DNA of 20,298 nucleotides from a virus. Below the pieces are notes generated by a model. The model was not told where the DNA came from. It worked only from the letters and a program-made list of their open reading frames with translations, and made no database searches. The stretch is from positions 1 through 20,298 of IMG/VR virus record IMGVR_UViG_3300032282_002403; one strand, given 5' to 3'. Positions 13,801 through 20,178 of this stretch are shown here, in pieces (position 1 is the stretch's first letter; the number at the start of each line of letters is the position of its first letter). A program made the position numbers and the translations under genes.

Positions 13801-16739
13801 CTGATAAAGAAGAGTATTTAAATCCTGTACCTTTATTAGAAGAAAATGTATTACCTAAAAGTAATTCTAGAGAAGATATAGAAAATGCAGATAAAATTAA
13901 TACTTTATTAAATCAGTTAAGAAAATTATATACAGATACTGAAAAAATAAAAACTAAAGATCCTGTACAACGAGAGTTATTATATCAAAAATTAGTTAAA
14001 TTAAGAAAGGCTATTAAATCTTTACAGTTAGATACTAACTTTGATAAATTTATTGATGCAGGTGCAACTGAATTAAGTTATATTGAACAAAGATTAAAAG
14101 ATAAAGATAATCCAGTAACTCCAGCTGAAGTTAGTTCATTTTATGAAACTTCTAATGCTTTTTCTAGTTTGTCAGATTCATTAATACATTTATTAATGGA
14201 TAAAACTATAGATAAAAAATTGCAAGAAGAATTAATGAAACTAGAGTTAAAAGCTAAACAAACTAAAAATGCTTTAAAAGAAAAATTTAAAAATATTATT
14301 TTTGAAGAAGCTTTAGCAATTGGAGAAACAGATCCTTTTACAGCTCAAAAAAAAGCCTCTAATTATTTTAAAAATATAAATCAAATTAATCATCCTTTAT
14401 TTAGAATCTTTTGGAATTTAGTTAATAAAAAGAAAATACAAACTAGAAAAGAAATAGAATCTTTAGAAGGTAAAATAACTAAAGCTGTTAAGAATTTAGA
14501 AAAATGGGCTGGTACTACAAGTATTGATAAATTTAAACATTTAATTAATGGTAAAAATCTTATTTCTAAATTTAGTCCAGAGTATTATAAATTAAGAGAA
14601 AAAGCTTATAAAGATAAAGATATTGATTGGTTAAAAAATAACTCAACAATAGATAAAGAAGGATTAGAAAAATTTTTAGAGAAAAAAGAAAAAGAGATTA
14701 AAGCAATTAAACATTCATCTAATAAAAAAGAAAACGACAAAAAAATACAAGAAAGTTTAAAAAGATTAAATGAAAGTTATAATGTACTTAAATATCCTAA
14801 AGCTTATTTATATGAAAAAAATGGTTTTATTAAACCTATAAATAAGTGGCAATCAGAAGAATATAAATTTATTTATAAATCAGGTAATGAGCCTTTAAAA
14901 GAGTTTTATGAATTATTTACTAAAACTATAAGAGATTTAGGAGAACATTTACCGGTAGATATAAAAGGAACTTTTATACCAGAAATAGAAGAATCTTTGA
15001 TTGAAGCTATATTTAATTCTGGTATTGGTAGTATATCTGGTCTTGGAGATAGAATAACAGATTCTTTTAAAATCAAATCAACTCCTGGTTATGGTGAAGT
15101 TAATGAATTTACAGGTGAGATTGAGAGGAATGTGCCTATTTATTATGTAAGACAAGCTGAAAAAAAATCTATGGACTTAGGTAAGTCTTTAGCTTTATTT
15201 GCTCAAATGGCTTTAAATTATAAGCATATGTCAGAGATTGAAGGTACAGTAATTACATTAAAACATGCCTTACAAGATGATAATTTATCTAGAGAATATG
15301 TTACTAATACTTTTAGTCAAGTAGCTAGAGATGAGTCAGGTAAATTTAAAACTACTAAAACTTCATTAGGAACTTTAGACGCTTTTAATGATTTTATGAA
15401 TTATTATTTATATGATGTTCGTACTAGAGCTAAAGATATTCCTTTAACTAAAACTTCAATAGATGAAAACGGTGAAGTAGTTACAACTACTTATTCATTA
15501 AATAAAGGTATTGCAAAAACTTTATCAGCTTATTCAATGACTTCATTAACATTAAATGTTGTCAGTGGTGGAGCCAACTTAGTTGGTGGTTTATCTAATG
15601 TTATAATGCAAGCTTCTAGAGGTAGATATTTTACTAAAAGACATGTATTAAAATCTGCTGCTTTACTTACTAGTAATAATGAAAAAGCCTATAAATTAAT
15701 AGAATATTTTAATATTATGGGTGAGCAAAAAATAGGTGAAAAAATTAAAAAATTATCTTCATCTAAAATTGCAGCTAATGTAACTACTGATAAATTTTAT
15801 TTCTTACAGCATGGTGGTGATTGGGCAGTACAAAATACTACTTTATTATCTATGTTACAAGGTCATACTATAGATAAAGGTAAAATCGTAGGTCTAAAAA
15901 AAATAGCTAATGGAAAATCTTTATTAGATTTAGCTGAAATTAAGGATGGTAAAATAACTATACCAGGAATAACAGATGAAGAATTTGATGTATTCAGAAC
16001 TAAAACTCAAAGATTAGCTGAAAATATATTGGGTATGTCTACTAGAGATAATGTAGCTCGTTATAGATTAACTTTAATGGGACAAATTTTTGGGCAATTC
16101 AGAAACTGGATGCCAAGGATGACAGAAGAAAGATTTGGAGGAATAAGTTATGATTATGATTTAGAAACTTTAACAAAAGGTAAATATATTAGCTTTGTTC
16201 AACAAGTAGTTAATAAAAGAGCTTTACCTTTAATAAAAGAATTAATTACAGGATATGGTCCTGCTAGTGAAGCTAGAGCTTTAGAATTATTTGAAAAAGA
16301 ATTAGCAGCTAATCCAGATCTAGCTGGTAAATTAACTTTTGAAGAATTTAAACAAATGCATTTAGAAAATTTAAATGCTATGAAAACTGAGTTAATAATA
16401 ATAGGTACTTTTTTAGCTACATTTTTATTAGCTAAAGTAGGTGATGATGATGATAAAGATAAAACTGTTTTTGAAAAACAATTAACTAAATTATGGTCTA
16501 GAAGTTTAAATGAATTAACTTTCTTTTTAAACCCATCATCATTTAAACAAATTATGAAAACTTCAGCTCCTATTATAGGTTTGTTAGATAATATTAGTAA
16601 TTTATTTTATGATACTTTTAAATATTGGACTGGTGTTGGAATAGATAATGAAGAATGGATTAAAGAAGCTAAACCTTTAAAACGTCTAAAAAGAGTTTTT
16701 CCAGTTACTAATGCTATTGATAGATGGTTTGAAGAATAA
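10893..16739 (+). CDS. Second giant multidomain virion-associated protein (polyvalent, nuclease-like)
   Basis: A 1948-residue protein two bases after the ferritin gene, probably packaged with the polymerase, since crAss-like phages carry clusters of giant genes of this kind. Visible order: N-terminus with SCPNKK and a Trp/Lys-rich motif (1-60); phage polyvalent-protein module (about 120-510) with GWFR, EVQS (284-287) and GYEKVVFP; zincin-like module with EETAH (613-617); PD-(D/E)XK nuclease-like domain (about 800-950) with Glu868, Asp883 and DYK (897-899); long Lys/Glu-rich coiled coils (about 1010-1400); a Gly-rich hydrophobic stretch (about 1550-1575); and one hydrophobic helix (about 1834-1850) followed by DDDDKDK. 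The start is chosen because it directly abuts the upstream stop and the SCPNK start is familiar from crAss-like giant proteins. The gene ends just before a strong terminator. Individual functions are inferred from motifs and none is proven. Confidence 0.8.
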   Translation: MISCPNKKLKAWKDLVKVVGEDDAHELWNHYKGMVPSSYYNNSGEFYQLPPVGKSDNLQYEFKAVDKITNNLNKVIKWSNTKGLDIWKKLQQDLQIPKDQIELLKESEGNTIEEKLAAFIANYSYTVEINTSIDPKSNQNYGEDVEKGFRRGEFKYFKNYKSEYIKRGFRANDPHIRISKEEYYQAFGEQGEKSTSYYSHLTAPGGINYKENAITIPGVINVISAGGGYHDNDFNQSKGDMAGWFRSDDKTQGGKYYKEFLEASGIENPVISEDIFKKTRRILEVQSFFQKVRDEQILVNTLNRDRKDNIRILQLENISYDRNLTKEEEQELRKLKELNFNKTGNQFLQLLNKDNNWVTFFVKSIIQDSAKKGYEKVVFPRLDTIIQIESQGKFKTYKEAEGYYKDDNWKLKLKSLEEHLKEAQNYTMSSPEWAEEQVEFDTPELQEFLKNEPERAFKDFKDNIISGIKHEIATMQPTLLSTAKFYEETVTNVLEKQYGKENVKQITDEYGNSWNEVEVKSEFEDPILFQLSNLLKDKETVYTDDENGLTISNEVDVELNNKLKSFLKKLGITYEAVEKILTNKGIEATAVTNLFTKIVQVVEGKADITTLPEETAHVFVGLMDKDSLLYKRMYNTITKYEVYQEVLRDYADVYNNDEVKLREEAIGKLIAAKIIQQNDSQDTLELNNSFGKWWNSIWQRITNLFTSVKDDPFVEVANKILTEDTAGLKKSGENENFYQLTNTMTPQQAAILNLIDEDQKKLVLVQNEKERYYTYEGERTGKSVTTRIDEKLDKNFAEKTPEQKAKFKLSSDYGTDSHADLENAGRRLLAGENVAKVVVTNQPTYTKIEKYLTEFKKQFPEGTQYRFEIRVYDKRKSEPGTIDLLVVEPSGLTHTFDYKNTTFSKQEKEVYGEPATYKLKSWNLKVARYSSILRDNYNVTNFGKRRAIPTEFLYKQDSIKGVKLGSPTYSDKEEYLNPVPLLEENVLPKSNSREDIENADKINTLLNQLRKLYTDTEKIKTKDPVQRELLYQKLVKLRKAIKSLQLDTNFDKFIDAGATELSYIEQRLKDKDNPVTPAEVSSFYETSNAFSSLSDSLIHLLMDKTIDKKLQEELMKLELKAKQTKNALKEKFKNIIFEEALAIGETDPFTAQKKASNYFKNINQINHPLFRIFWNLVNKKKIQTRKEIESLEGKITKAVKNLEKWAGTTSIDKFKHLINGKNLISKFSPEYYKLREKAYKDKDIDWLKNNSTIDKEGLEKFLEKKEKEIKAIKHSSNKKENDKKIQESLKRLNESYNVLKYPKAYLYEKNGFIKPINKWQSEEYKFIYKSGNEPLKEFYELFTKTIRDLGEHLPVDIKGTFIPEIEESLIEAIFNSGIGSISGLGDRITDSFKIKSTPGYGEVNEFTGEIERNVPIYYVRQAEKKSMDLGKSLALFAQMALNYKHMSEIEGTVITLKHALQDDNLSREYVTNTFSQVARDESGKFKTTKTSLGTLDAFNDFMNYYLYDVRTRAKDIPLTKTSIDENGEVVTTTYSLNKGIAKTLSAYSMTSLTLNVVSGGANLVGGLSNVIMQASRGRYFTKRHVLKSAALLTSNNEKAYKLIEYFNIMGEQKIGEKIKKLSSSKIAANVTTDKFYFLQHGGDWAVQNTTLLSMLQGHTIDKGKIVGLKKIANGKSLLDLAEIKDGKITIPGITDEEFDVFRTKTQRLAENILGMSTRDNVARYRLTLMGQIFGQFRNWMPRMTEERFGGISYDYDLETLTKGKYISFVQQVVNKRALPLIKELITGYGPASEARALELFEKELAANPDLAGKLTFEEFKQMHLENLNAMKTELIIIGTFLATFLLAKVGDDDDKDKTVFEKQLTKLWSRSLNELTFFLNPSSFKQIMKTSAPIIGLLDNISNLFYDTFKYWTGVGIDNEEWIKEAKPLKRLKRVFPVTNAIDRWFEE
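11250..12420 (+). other. Phage polyvalent-protein module with EVQS motif
   Basis: Within the second giant protein, residues about 120-510 carry a set of motifs seen together in large polyvalent proteins of phages and conjugative elements: YSHLTAPGGINY, GDMAGWFRSDD, RILEVQSFFQK (EVQS at 11742-11753), SAKKGYEKVVFP (about 11997-12032) and FYEETVTNVLEKQYG (from 12345) ending in a GNSWNEVEV strand. The usual form of the central motif is EIQSDWHQ. Here Ser-Phe-Phe replaces Ser-Asp-Trp. The biochemical activity of this module is not established. Confidence 0.6.
12700..13080 (+). other. Zincin-like module with EETAH in place of HExxH
   Basis: LPEETAH (12723-12743) occupies the place where HExxH is expected: Glu613-Glu614-Thr-Ala-His617. 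A downstream REEAIGKLIAAKI (from 12876) could supply the third ligand. As in the first giant protein, a Trp-rich amphipathic segment follows (FGKWWNSIWQRITNLF). The layout parallels the HEAFH module of the polymerase protein, but the first zinc His is Glu, so the site is either inactive or uses another metal arrangement. Confidence 0.45.
13290..13750 (+). other. PD-(D/E)XK nuclease-like domain in the second giant protein
   Basis: The arrangement fits the RecB/Cas4-like branch of the PD-(D/E)XK superfamily: GTDSHADLE with His818 in an N-terminal helix, Glu868 in FEIRVYD, GTIDLLVV with Asp883, a short turn, then FDYKNT with Asp897 and Lys899. A helix with WNLKVARY follows in the position of the QxxxY motif. 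All metal-binding residues and the Lys are present, so it may cleave DNA. Nuclease activity in the virion or in the injected complex is inference. Confidence 0.7.
15540..16450 (+). other. C-terminal hydrophobic segments of the second giant protein
   Basis: A Gly-rich hydrophobic stretch (LTLNVVSGGANLVGGLS, about 15549-15600) and a later helix of about 17-19 apolar residues (ELIIIGTFLATFLLAKVG, about 16389-16442), followed by an acidic DDDDKDK, could insert into or contact a membrane. Between them lies GQFRNWMPRMTEERFGG. A role in crossing the host envelope during ejection is possible but not shown. Confidence 0.45.
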
Positions 16740-16740
16740 T

Positions 16741-16772
16741 AAAAAAGACCCTCAATTAAGAGGGTCTTTTAA
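16741..16772. terminator. Bidirectional intrinsic terminator between convergent operons
   Basis: AAAAGACCCTC (16743-16753) and GAGGGTCTTTT (16760-16770) form a perfect 11-bp stem with loop AATTAA. The stem has a GC-rich centre, an A tract on the left side and a T tract on the right, so it works as a Rho-independent terminator on both strands. It lies just after the stop of the second giant gene and just before the stop of the opposing membrane-protein gene, in a gap of only 38 bases. Confidence 0.92.
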
Positions 16773-16777
16773 TTTAA

Positions 16778-17047
16778 TTACTTCTTTTTTTTTTCAAAGT
16801 ATTTCATTGCTATATAGTGCATACTTATAGAACCAATTACTGCTCCTACTAAATATGTCAGCATTAACACCCAATTATCTAAATTTAAAACTACTTGTCT
16901 TATAACTAGTAGCCAAATACCATTAGATAAAACAGATGCTACTGTATGATAAGCTAATGAATTACTATTTCTAGCTCTACTTACTAAAGTAAAACTAGCA
17001 TTTTGCAGGATTACTAATCCTAGCATTTTTAAAATTTGAATTAACAT
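16778..17047 (-). CDS. Small three-helix membrane protein, possible holin
   Basis: An 89-residue protein with three apolar segments: about 2-23 (ILKMLGLVILQNASFTLV), 34-56 (HTVASVLSNGIWLLVIRQVV) and 59-81 (WVLMLTYLVGAVIGSISMHY). A positively charged loop with SRARNSNS lies between the first two, and the C-terminus EKKKK is probably cytoplasmic. Size and topology fit a class I holin, but no lysin gene is adjacent. The SRARNS...YH...SNGIW pattern resembles small membrane proteins I associate with various phages and whose role is unsettled. It is the last gene of the leftward operon, 15 bases after the phosphoesterase stop, preceded by an A-rich leader and followed by the shared terminator. The membrane location is well supported; the holin call is only a guess. 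Confidence 0.72.
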   Translation of the reverse strand: MLIQILKMLGLVILQNASFTLVSRARNSNSLAYHTVASVLSNGIWLLVIRQVVLNLDNWVLMLTYLVGAVIGSISMHYIAMKYFEKKKK

Positions 17048-17062
17048 AATTTTTTTTTTAAT
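17048..17062 (-). promoter_or_regulatory. A-rich translation initiation leader
   Basis: Read on the minus strand, a run of ten A residues (T run at 17050-17059) ends four bases before the ATG of the small membrane protein, and no Shine-Dalgarno sequence is present. Bacteroidota and their phages favour A-rich, unstructured leaders over Shine-Dalgarno pairing, so this probably serves start selection. Confidence 0.35.
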
Positions 17063-18079
17063 TTAATGAGTGTAAACTTTGTTACCAAAATAAAATCTAT
17101 TGTTAATCCAGGTAGGTATATCTACATGATAAAAACCTTCTTTATCTACATTAACAACAGCAAAAGCATTAGTCCAGCTATCTACCATCGCTCTTGAAGC
17201 ATAATTAAATACTGACTTTTTAAAATCACCCATACTACCACAATTAAAAGCTCCCATCTTACCTTCTATATAAACCTGCTTTCTGTGTGTGTGGAAATAC
17301 AAACAACTTTTTCTGTAAGTATCTAAATGCTTTTTAGCTGTATGTATATTAGTAAATTCTCCGTGTAATACATCTAAATATTTACCTATAGTAACATAAC
17401 TCTTTTTCCAATCTTCAAATACATGGTATCCTCTAGCTACTAGATTTAAAGCTACAGTAGGACTTTGTAGAGCAGCTCCTAATTTAGAGTTATCTACTTG
17501 CCTCATATATCTATTATACCTATCTTCATGATTACCCCAGATATAAACCTTTTGTACATCAGGATGTAATAAAGATTCAATTTCTGTTAATACATGATTA
17601 GCTTCTTTGTATTCATGATCTAAAGTAGAATGTGATATATTACCTTTATCATGTGAAGATAAAGCTTCCATATCTATAAAATCTCCAGCAATAATTAACC
17701 CAGTAATTTTTTCTGAATTATCTTTTAAAAACTTTAAAAATGAATAATAAAAAGATTTATTATGGTAAGGTACATGAACACAACCTATTATAATCCAAAG
17801 ACCTTCTTCTTCATATTTACGAGATTTCTCTTTAAATACAGAACCAAATTTAAGCATTTGAACTTTTTTCATAGGTGGTATTTTAACTTGCTCAACAGTT
17901 AAACTTAACCTGTATCTTCTTCTAGCCTCATAAAAAACTTTTTCAAAATTTTTTATTGACAGATTCCACTTAGCAGTTTCTGTCCAAGGATAAAAATTAA
18001 AAGTTTCTATTGCTGATTTTTTAAAATATCCTGGTCTTTCTAATAACCAGGATATTATTCTTTCTTCTTTTTTTGTCAT
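17063..18079 (-). CDS. Calcineurin-like metallophosphoesterase with altered first metal motif
   Basis: A 338-residue protein of the metallophosphoesterase superfamily, which hydrolyses phosphomono- or diesters with two metals. Motifs in order: GCVHVPYH (99-106), GDFIDM (132-137), GNHEDR (182-187), LHG (238-240) and FHTHR (262-266). The first motif normally reads Asp-x-His. Here the Asp is Cys100 (codon TGT, seen directly on the minus strand near 17780); the other ligand positions are kept. About 90 residues precede the catalytic domain, including a basic helical part (YEARRRYRLSL) that may bind nucleic acid. Its ATG overlaps the TGA of the preceding gene (ATGA, 18076-18079), so translation is probably coupled. 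The substrate is unknown; a place beside a FEN nuclease suggests nucleic-acid or nucleotide processing. Confidence 0.88.
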   Translation of the reverse strand: MTKKEERIISWLLERPGYFKKSAIETFNFYPWTETAKWNLSIKNFEKVFYEARRRYRLSLTVEQVKIPPMKKVQMLKFGSVFKEKSRKYEEEGLWIIIGCVHVPYHNKSFYYSFLKFLKDNSEKITGLIIAGDFIDMEALSSHDKGNISHSTLDHEYKEANHVLTEIESLLHPDVQKVYIWGNHEDRYNRYMRQVDNSKLGAALQSPTVALNLVARGYHVFEDWKKSYVTIGKYLDVLHGEFTNIHTAKKHLDTYRKSCLYFHTHRKQVYIEGKMGAFNCGSMGDFKKSVFNYASRAMVDSWTNAFAVVNVDKEGFYHVDIPTWINNRFYFGNKVYTH

Positions 18080-18711
18080 AATTCAAATTCTTTTGAAGGA
18101 CTCATTTTTTCTTTTGGGGCCTTTATATTAAACTCTTTTTGATAGTATTCAATAAACCATGTAGGCATAGAACTTAATTCATTATCTTCAGGTAATCTTA
18201 CTTTTATTTTTTGTTCTATTTCTTGTTTGAGTTTTAAATCTTTGTGCAGGACTTTGTATATTGTTGAATTAGAGTCTAATCTATGAAAGTCTATTATTTG
18301 TTGTTTATACTTTTTACTAAATTGAGAAACTTTCCATTCAGTAAATAACTTATAATCATTTTTAAATTCATCAGGAACATTAAATACATACAAAGTATGT
18401 AGTTTATCAGGTTCATAATGATGCTCAAATAAAATATGATTTATAAGTTTATTTTCAAAGTTAATAAATGTTTTATCTCCTTTAAATCTGTATAGTAGTA
18501 TAATTTTATTTACGCTGTATTTAGCTTGATCTGAGCTATCTCCAATAAAAACACCTCTAAGATTGCTGTTGTAAATATCAGTAGAGTATTTAAAAGTATT
18601 ACTAGCTAACATTGGTAAAATGTAAGTCTTTGATTTGTTACTACCACATTGTAATTTAATATGCTCTTTAAATTGCTCTATAGCTATTTTATCTGTTTCA
18701 AATTCTTGCAT
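18076..18711 (-). CDS. Hypothetical phage protein, 211 residues
   Basis: Function not recognised. The protein is soluble-looking, mixed alpha/beta, without signal peptide or membrane segment. It has aromatic and charged stretches, including LHTLYVFNVPDEFKNDYKLF followed by a region with KYKQQI, a pattern reminiscent of uncharacterised proteins from Bacteroidota phages. The last 30 residues are polar and probably flexible (IKAPKEKMSPSKEFEL). It is translationally coupled to the phosphoesterase gene by an ATGA overlap and starts nine bases after the preceding stop. It is the only gene in the window that ends in TGA rather than TAA. Being a real gene is well supported by length, tight spacing and coupling; its role, perhaps as partner of the phosphoesterase, is a guess. 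Confidence 0.75.
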   Translation of the reverse strand: MQEFETDKIAIEQFKEHIKLQCGSNKSKTYILPMLASNTFKYSTDIYNSNLRGVFIGDSSDQAKYSVNKIILLYRFKGDKTFINFENKLINHILFEHHYEPDKLHTLYVFNVPDEFKNDYKLFTEWKVSQFSKKYKQQIIDFHRLDSNSTIYKVLHKDLKLKQEIEQKIKVRLPEDNELSSMPTWFIEYYQKEFNIKAPKEKMSPSKEFEL

Positions 18712-18720
18712 ATTAATTTT

Positions 18721-18993
18721 TTATAATTTAGAAAATTGAAAATTAAATAATTTTAATTCTCTTTCTTTTTCTTTTTTTAACTTCTCTATAAAATCTGTTG
18801 TCAATTTATCATGAATTTCTTTATCTATTAAAGGTAGTTTTCTAAAATATCCAGAACTATTAATAGTATATTCTATATTAATACTAACACTTTCTTTTTT
18901 AGATAGAATATAAGTTAATTCATCAATTTCTTGTTGACATTCTAAAATTTTACTATTTAGCTTTACAGCTCTCTTTAATATATCTAAATTCAT
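18721..18993 (-). CDS. Small coiled-coil protein of unknown function, 90 residues
   Basis: Function not recognised. The N-terminal half (about 4-35, ILKRAVKLNSKILECQQEI and onward) and the C-terminal part (about 66-85, EKLKKEKERELKL) are charged and helical, with a short beta-like segment between them (SINIEYTINSSGYFRKL). This suggests a helical hairpin or dimeric coiled coil. The start lies two bases after the stop of the exonuclease gene and the next gene begins nine bases after its own stop, so it is an internal member of the leftward operon. No membrane segment is seen. It could be an accessory subunit of a neighbouring enzyme, but nothing in the sequence proves this. Confidence 0.68.
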   Translation of the reverse strand: MNLDILKRAVKLNSKILECQQEIDELTYILSKKESVSINIEYTINSSGYFRKLPLIDKEIHDKLTTDFIEKLKKEKERELKLFNFQFSKL

Positions 18994-18995
18994 AA

Positions 18996-19775
18996 TTAAA
19001 ATATTGTCATCACATTTTTTGTAGGATAACTTGCAAGGTCAAAGTTATCACTTTTTTCTAATATCTTGGTACAAATATAGTTAGAATAAAATTGATTTAT
19101 TCCTTCATATTCTCCAAAATATTTTACAAATTCATTTAAGATTAATTGTGGATAAGGAGTACCTTGTGCATCATCATCAATAATTTTACAAGCTTTTACC
19201 TCACCCATTTTAGGAATTCCTTTAGTTGCATTGTGAGTTCCTTTTAACATATTAATCCAAAATCTTAATTCAGCTTCTTCACTACCTGTAGTAATCCATT
19301 CTTTTTTTCTCCAGTTAAAATGAGTACCTTTTAATGATAATAAATCAGAATCTATAGCACAAATAAAGCTATTAGGACAAGCTAAATTATACATTCTAAC
19401 ATAATCATCAACCTCATGATAATCTGCTGTATATACATTGTAATTACTTAATAAATAACTTTTTACAAATGTCCACCATCCAGGACTTTGTAATTTTCTA
19501 TCTGCTTTATAATCTGGATTGATTAATTTTTTAGATGTAATAGTATCCATACCTTTTATAAAGCCTACATATTCTTTAGCTTTACTAGATAGTAAAATAT
19601 CTTGCATAATAAATTTACAAGAAGCTGCTAATTCATCTTCTGTTTTTTCAGTGTACAAAAATCTTTTACCATCTTCTGTTCTCATAGGATTACCATCTGA
19701 ATCTAAAATTTTATTTCCATTACCTATTGCAAAAGCTATAGAATCTAAATCTAATATTGCTATATTATTCTCCAT
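18996..19775 (-). CDS. 5'-3' exonuclease / flap endonuclease family (FEN/PIN fold)
   Basis: A 259-residue protein resembling phage 5'-3' exonucleases of the T5 D15 and T7 gp6 type, which remove RNA primers or resect DNA during replication and recombination. Motifs: ILDLDSIAF (Asp9 and Asp11), YKADRK (89-94) with the helical-arch Lys/Arg, EVDD (Glu121, Asp123, Asp124), AIDSDLLSL (Asp142 and Asp144) and a helix-hairpin-helix-like GIPKMGEVKACKII (186-199) that would grip DNA. Length fits single-domain phage members. The segment before the hairpin, normally Asp-x-x-Asp-Asn, reads GTHNATKG (179-186), so the usual second-metal Asp residues are missing. The start is inside the end of the upstream gene (11-base overlap), indicating coupling. 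Family assignment is solid; catalytic competence is open. Confidence 0.85.
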   Translation of the reverse strand: MENNIAILDLDSIAFAIGNGNKILDSDGNPMRTEDGKRFLYTEKTEDELAASCKFIMQDILLSSKAKEYVGFIKGMDTITSKKLINPDYKADRKLQSPGWWTFVKSYLLSNYNVYTADYHEVDDYVRMYNLACPNSFICAIDSDLLSLKGTHFNWRKKEWITTGSEEAELRFWINMLKGTHNATKGIPKMGEVKACKIIDDDAQGTPYPQLILNEFVKYFGEYEGINQFYSNYICTKILEKSDNFDLASYPTKNVMTIF

Positions 19776-20178
19776 ATATTCCTATCATTTTTAATACTTT
19801 AATTAACTCAGATTTATTTTTAATAGTTCCTTTAAAAATACAATCTGTATAGGTATTATTATAAATAATTAATTTACTACGAAATATTGATTCAGATGTA
19901 TAATGAACTAAAATCCATTTATTTCTAGAAAATACTTCAGTAAAATCTAATTTGTATCTTGATTTATCAACTTTTTCTATTTTCCAACCTAAACTTTTAA
20001 TATCTTCTTTATTTAAGTATTTAACTCGAATATTATCATTTAAAATTTGACTTTCTAAATCTTCTAAAGTTTCTAATTTACCAAACAATTCATGAGAATA
20101 AAAATTATTACTATACCAATAATATTCAAATCCTACATAAAATTCATTTATTGTTGGTTTATAATATTTATTATCCAT
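19765..20178 (-). CDS. Hypothetical phage protein with TIKNKSELIKVLKMIGI tail
   Basis: Function not recognised. The 137 residues begin with an aromatic segment (FYVGFEYYWY), continue with an acidic helix, then RVKYLNKEDIKSLGW, a run of beta strands around KWILVHY, and end in IFKGTIKNKSELIKVLKMIGI. This order (FEYE-like start, VKYLxxEDIxxLGW, then GTIKNKSELxxLLKxL) is one I recall from many small proteins of Bacteroidota phages with no known role. The ATG overlaps the stop of the upstream gene by eight bases (ATGGATAA), and its own end overlaps the exonuclease gene by 11 bases, so it is translated as part of the operon. Not membrane-bound and no metal-binding motif seen. Confidence 0.75.
   Translation of the reverse strand: MDNKYYKPTINEFYVGFEYYWYSNNFYSHELFGKLETLEDLESQILNDNIRVKYLNKEDIKSLGWKIEKVDKSRYKLDFTEVFSRNKWILVHYTSESIFRSKLIIYNNTYTDCIFKGTIKNKSELIKVLKMIGIYGE

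Noticed and set aside
16785-16794. Ten-base A run near the end of the membrane-protein gene as a programmed frameshift site
   Set aside because: It codes for the Lys tail directly before the stop, and no extended frame or stimulatory structure other than the terminator is evident.
19519-19794. Plus-strand open frame of 91 codons opposite the exonuclease gene
   Set aside because: The minus-strand frame has clear FEN motifs; the plus-strand frame is its Ser/Leu/Ile-rich shadow.
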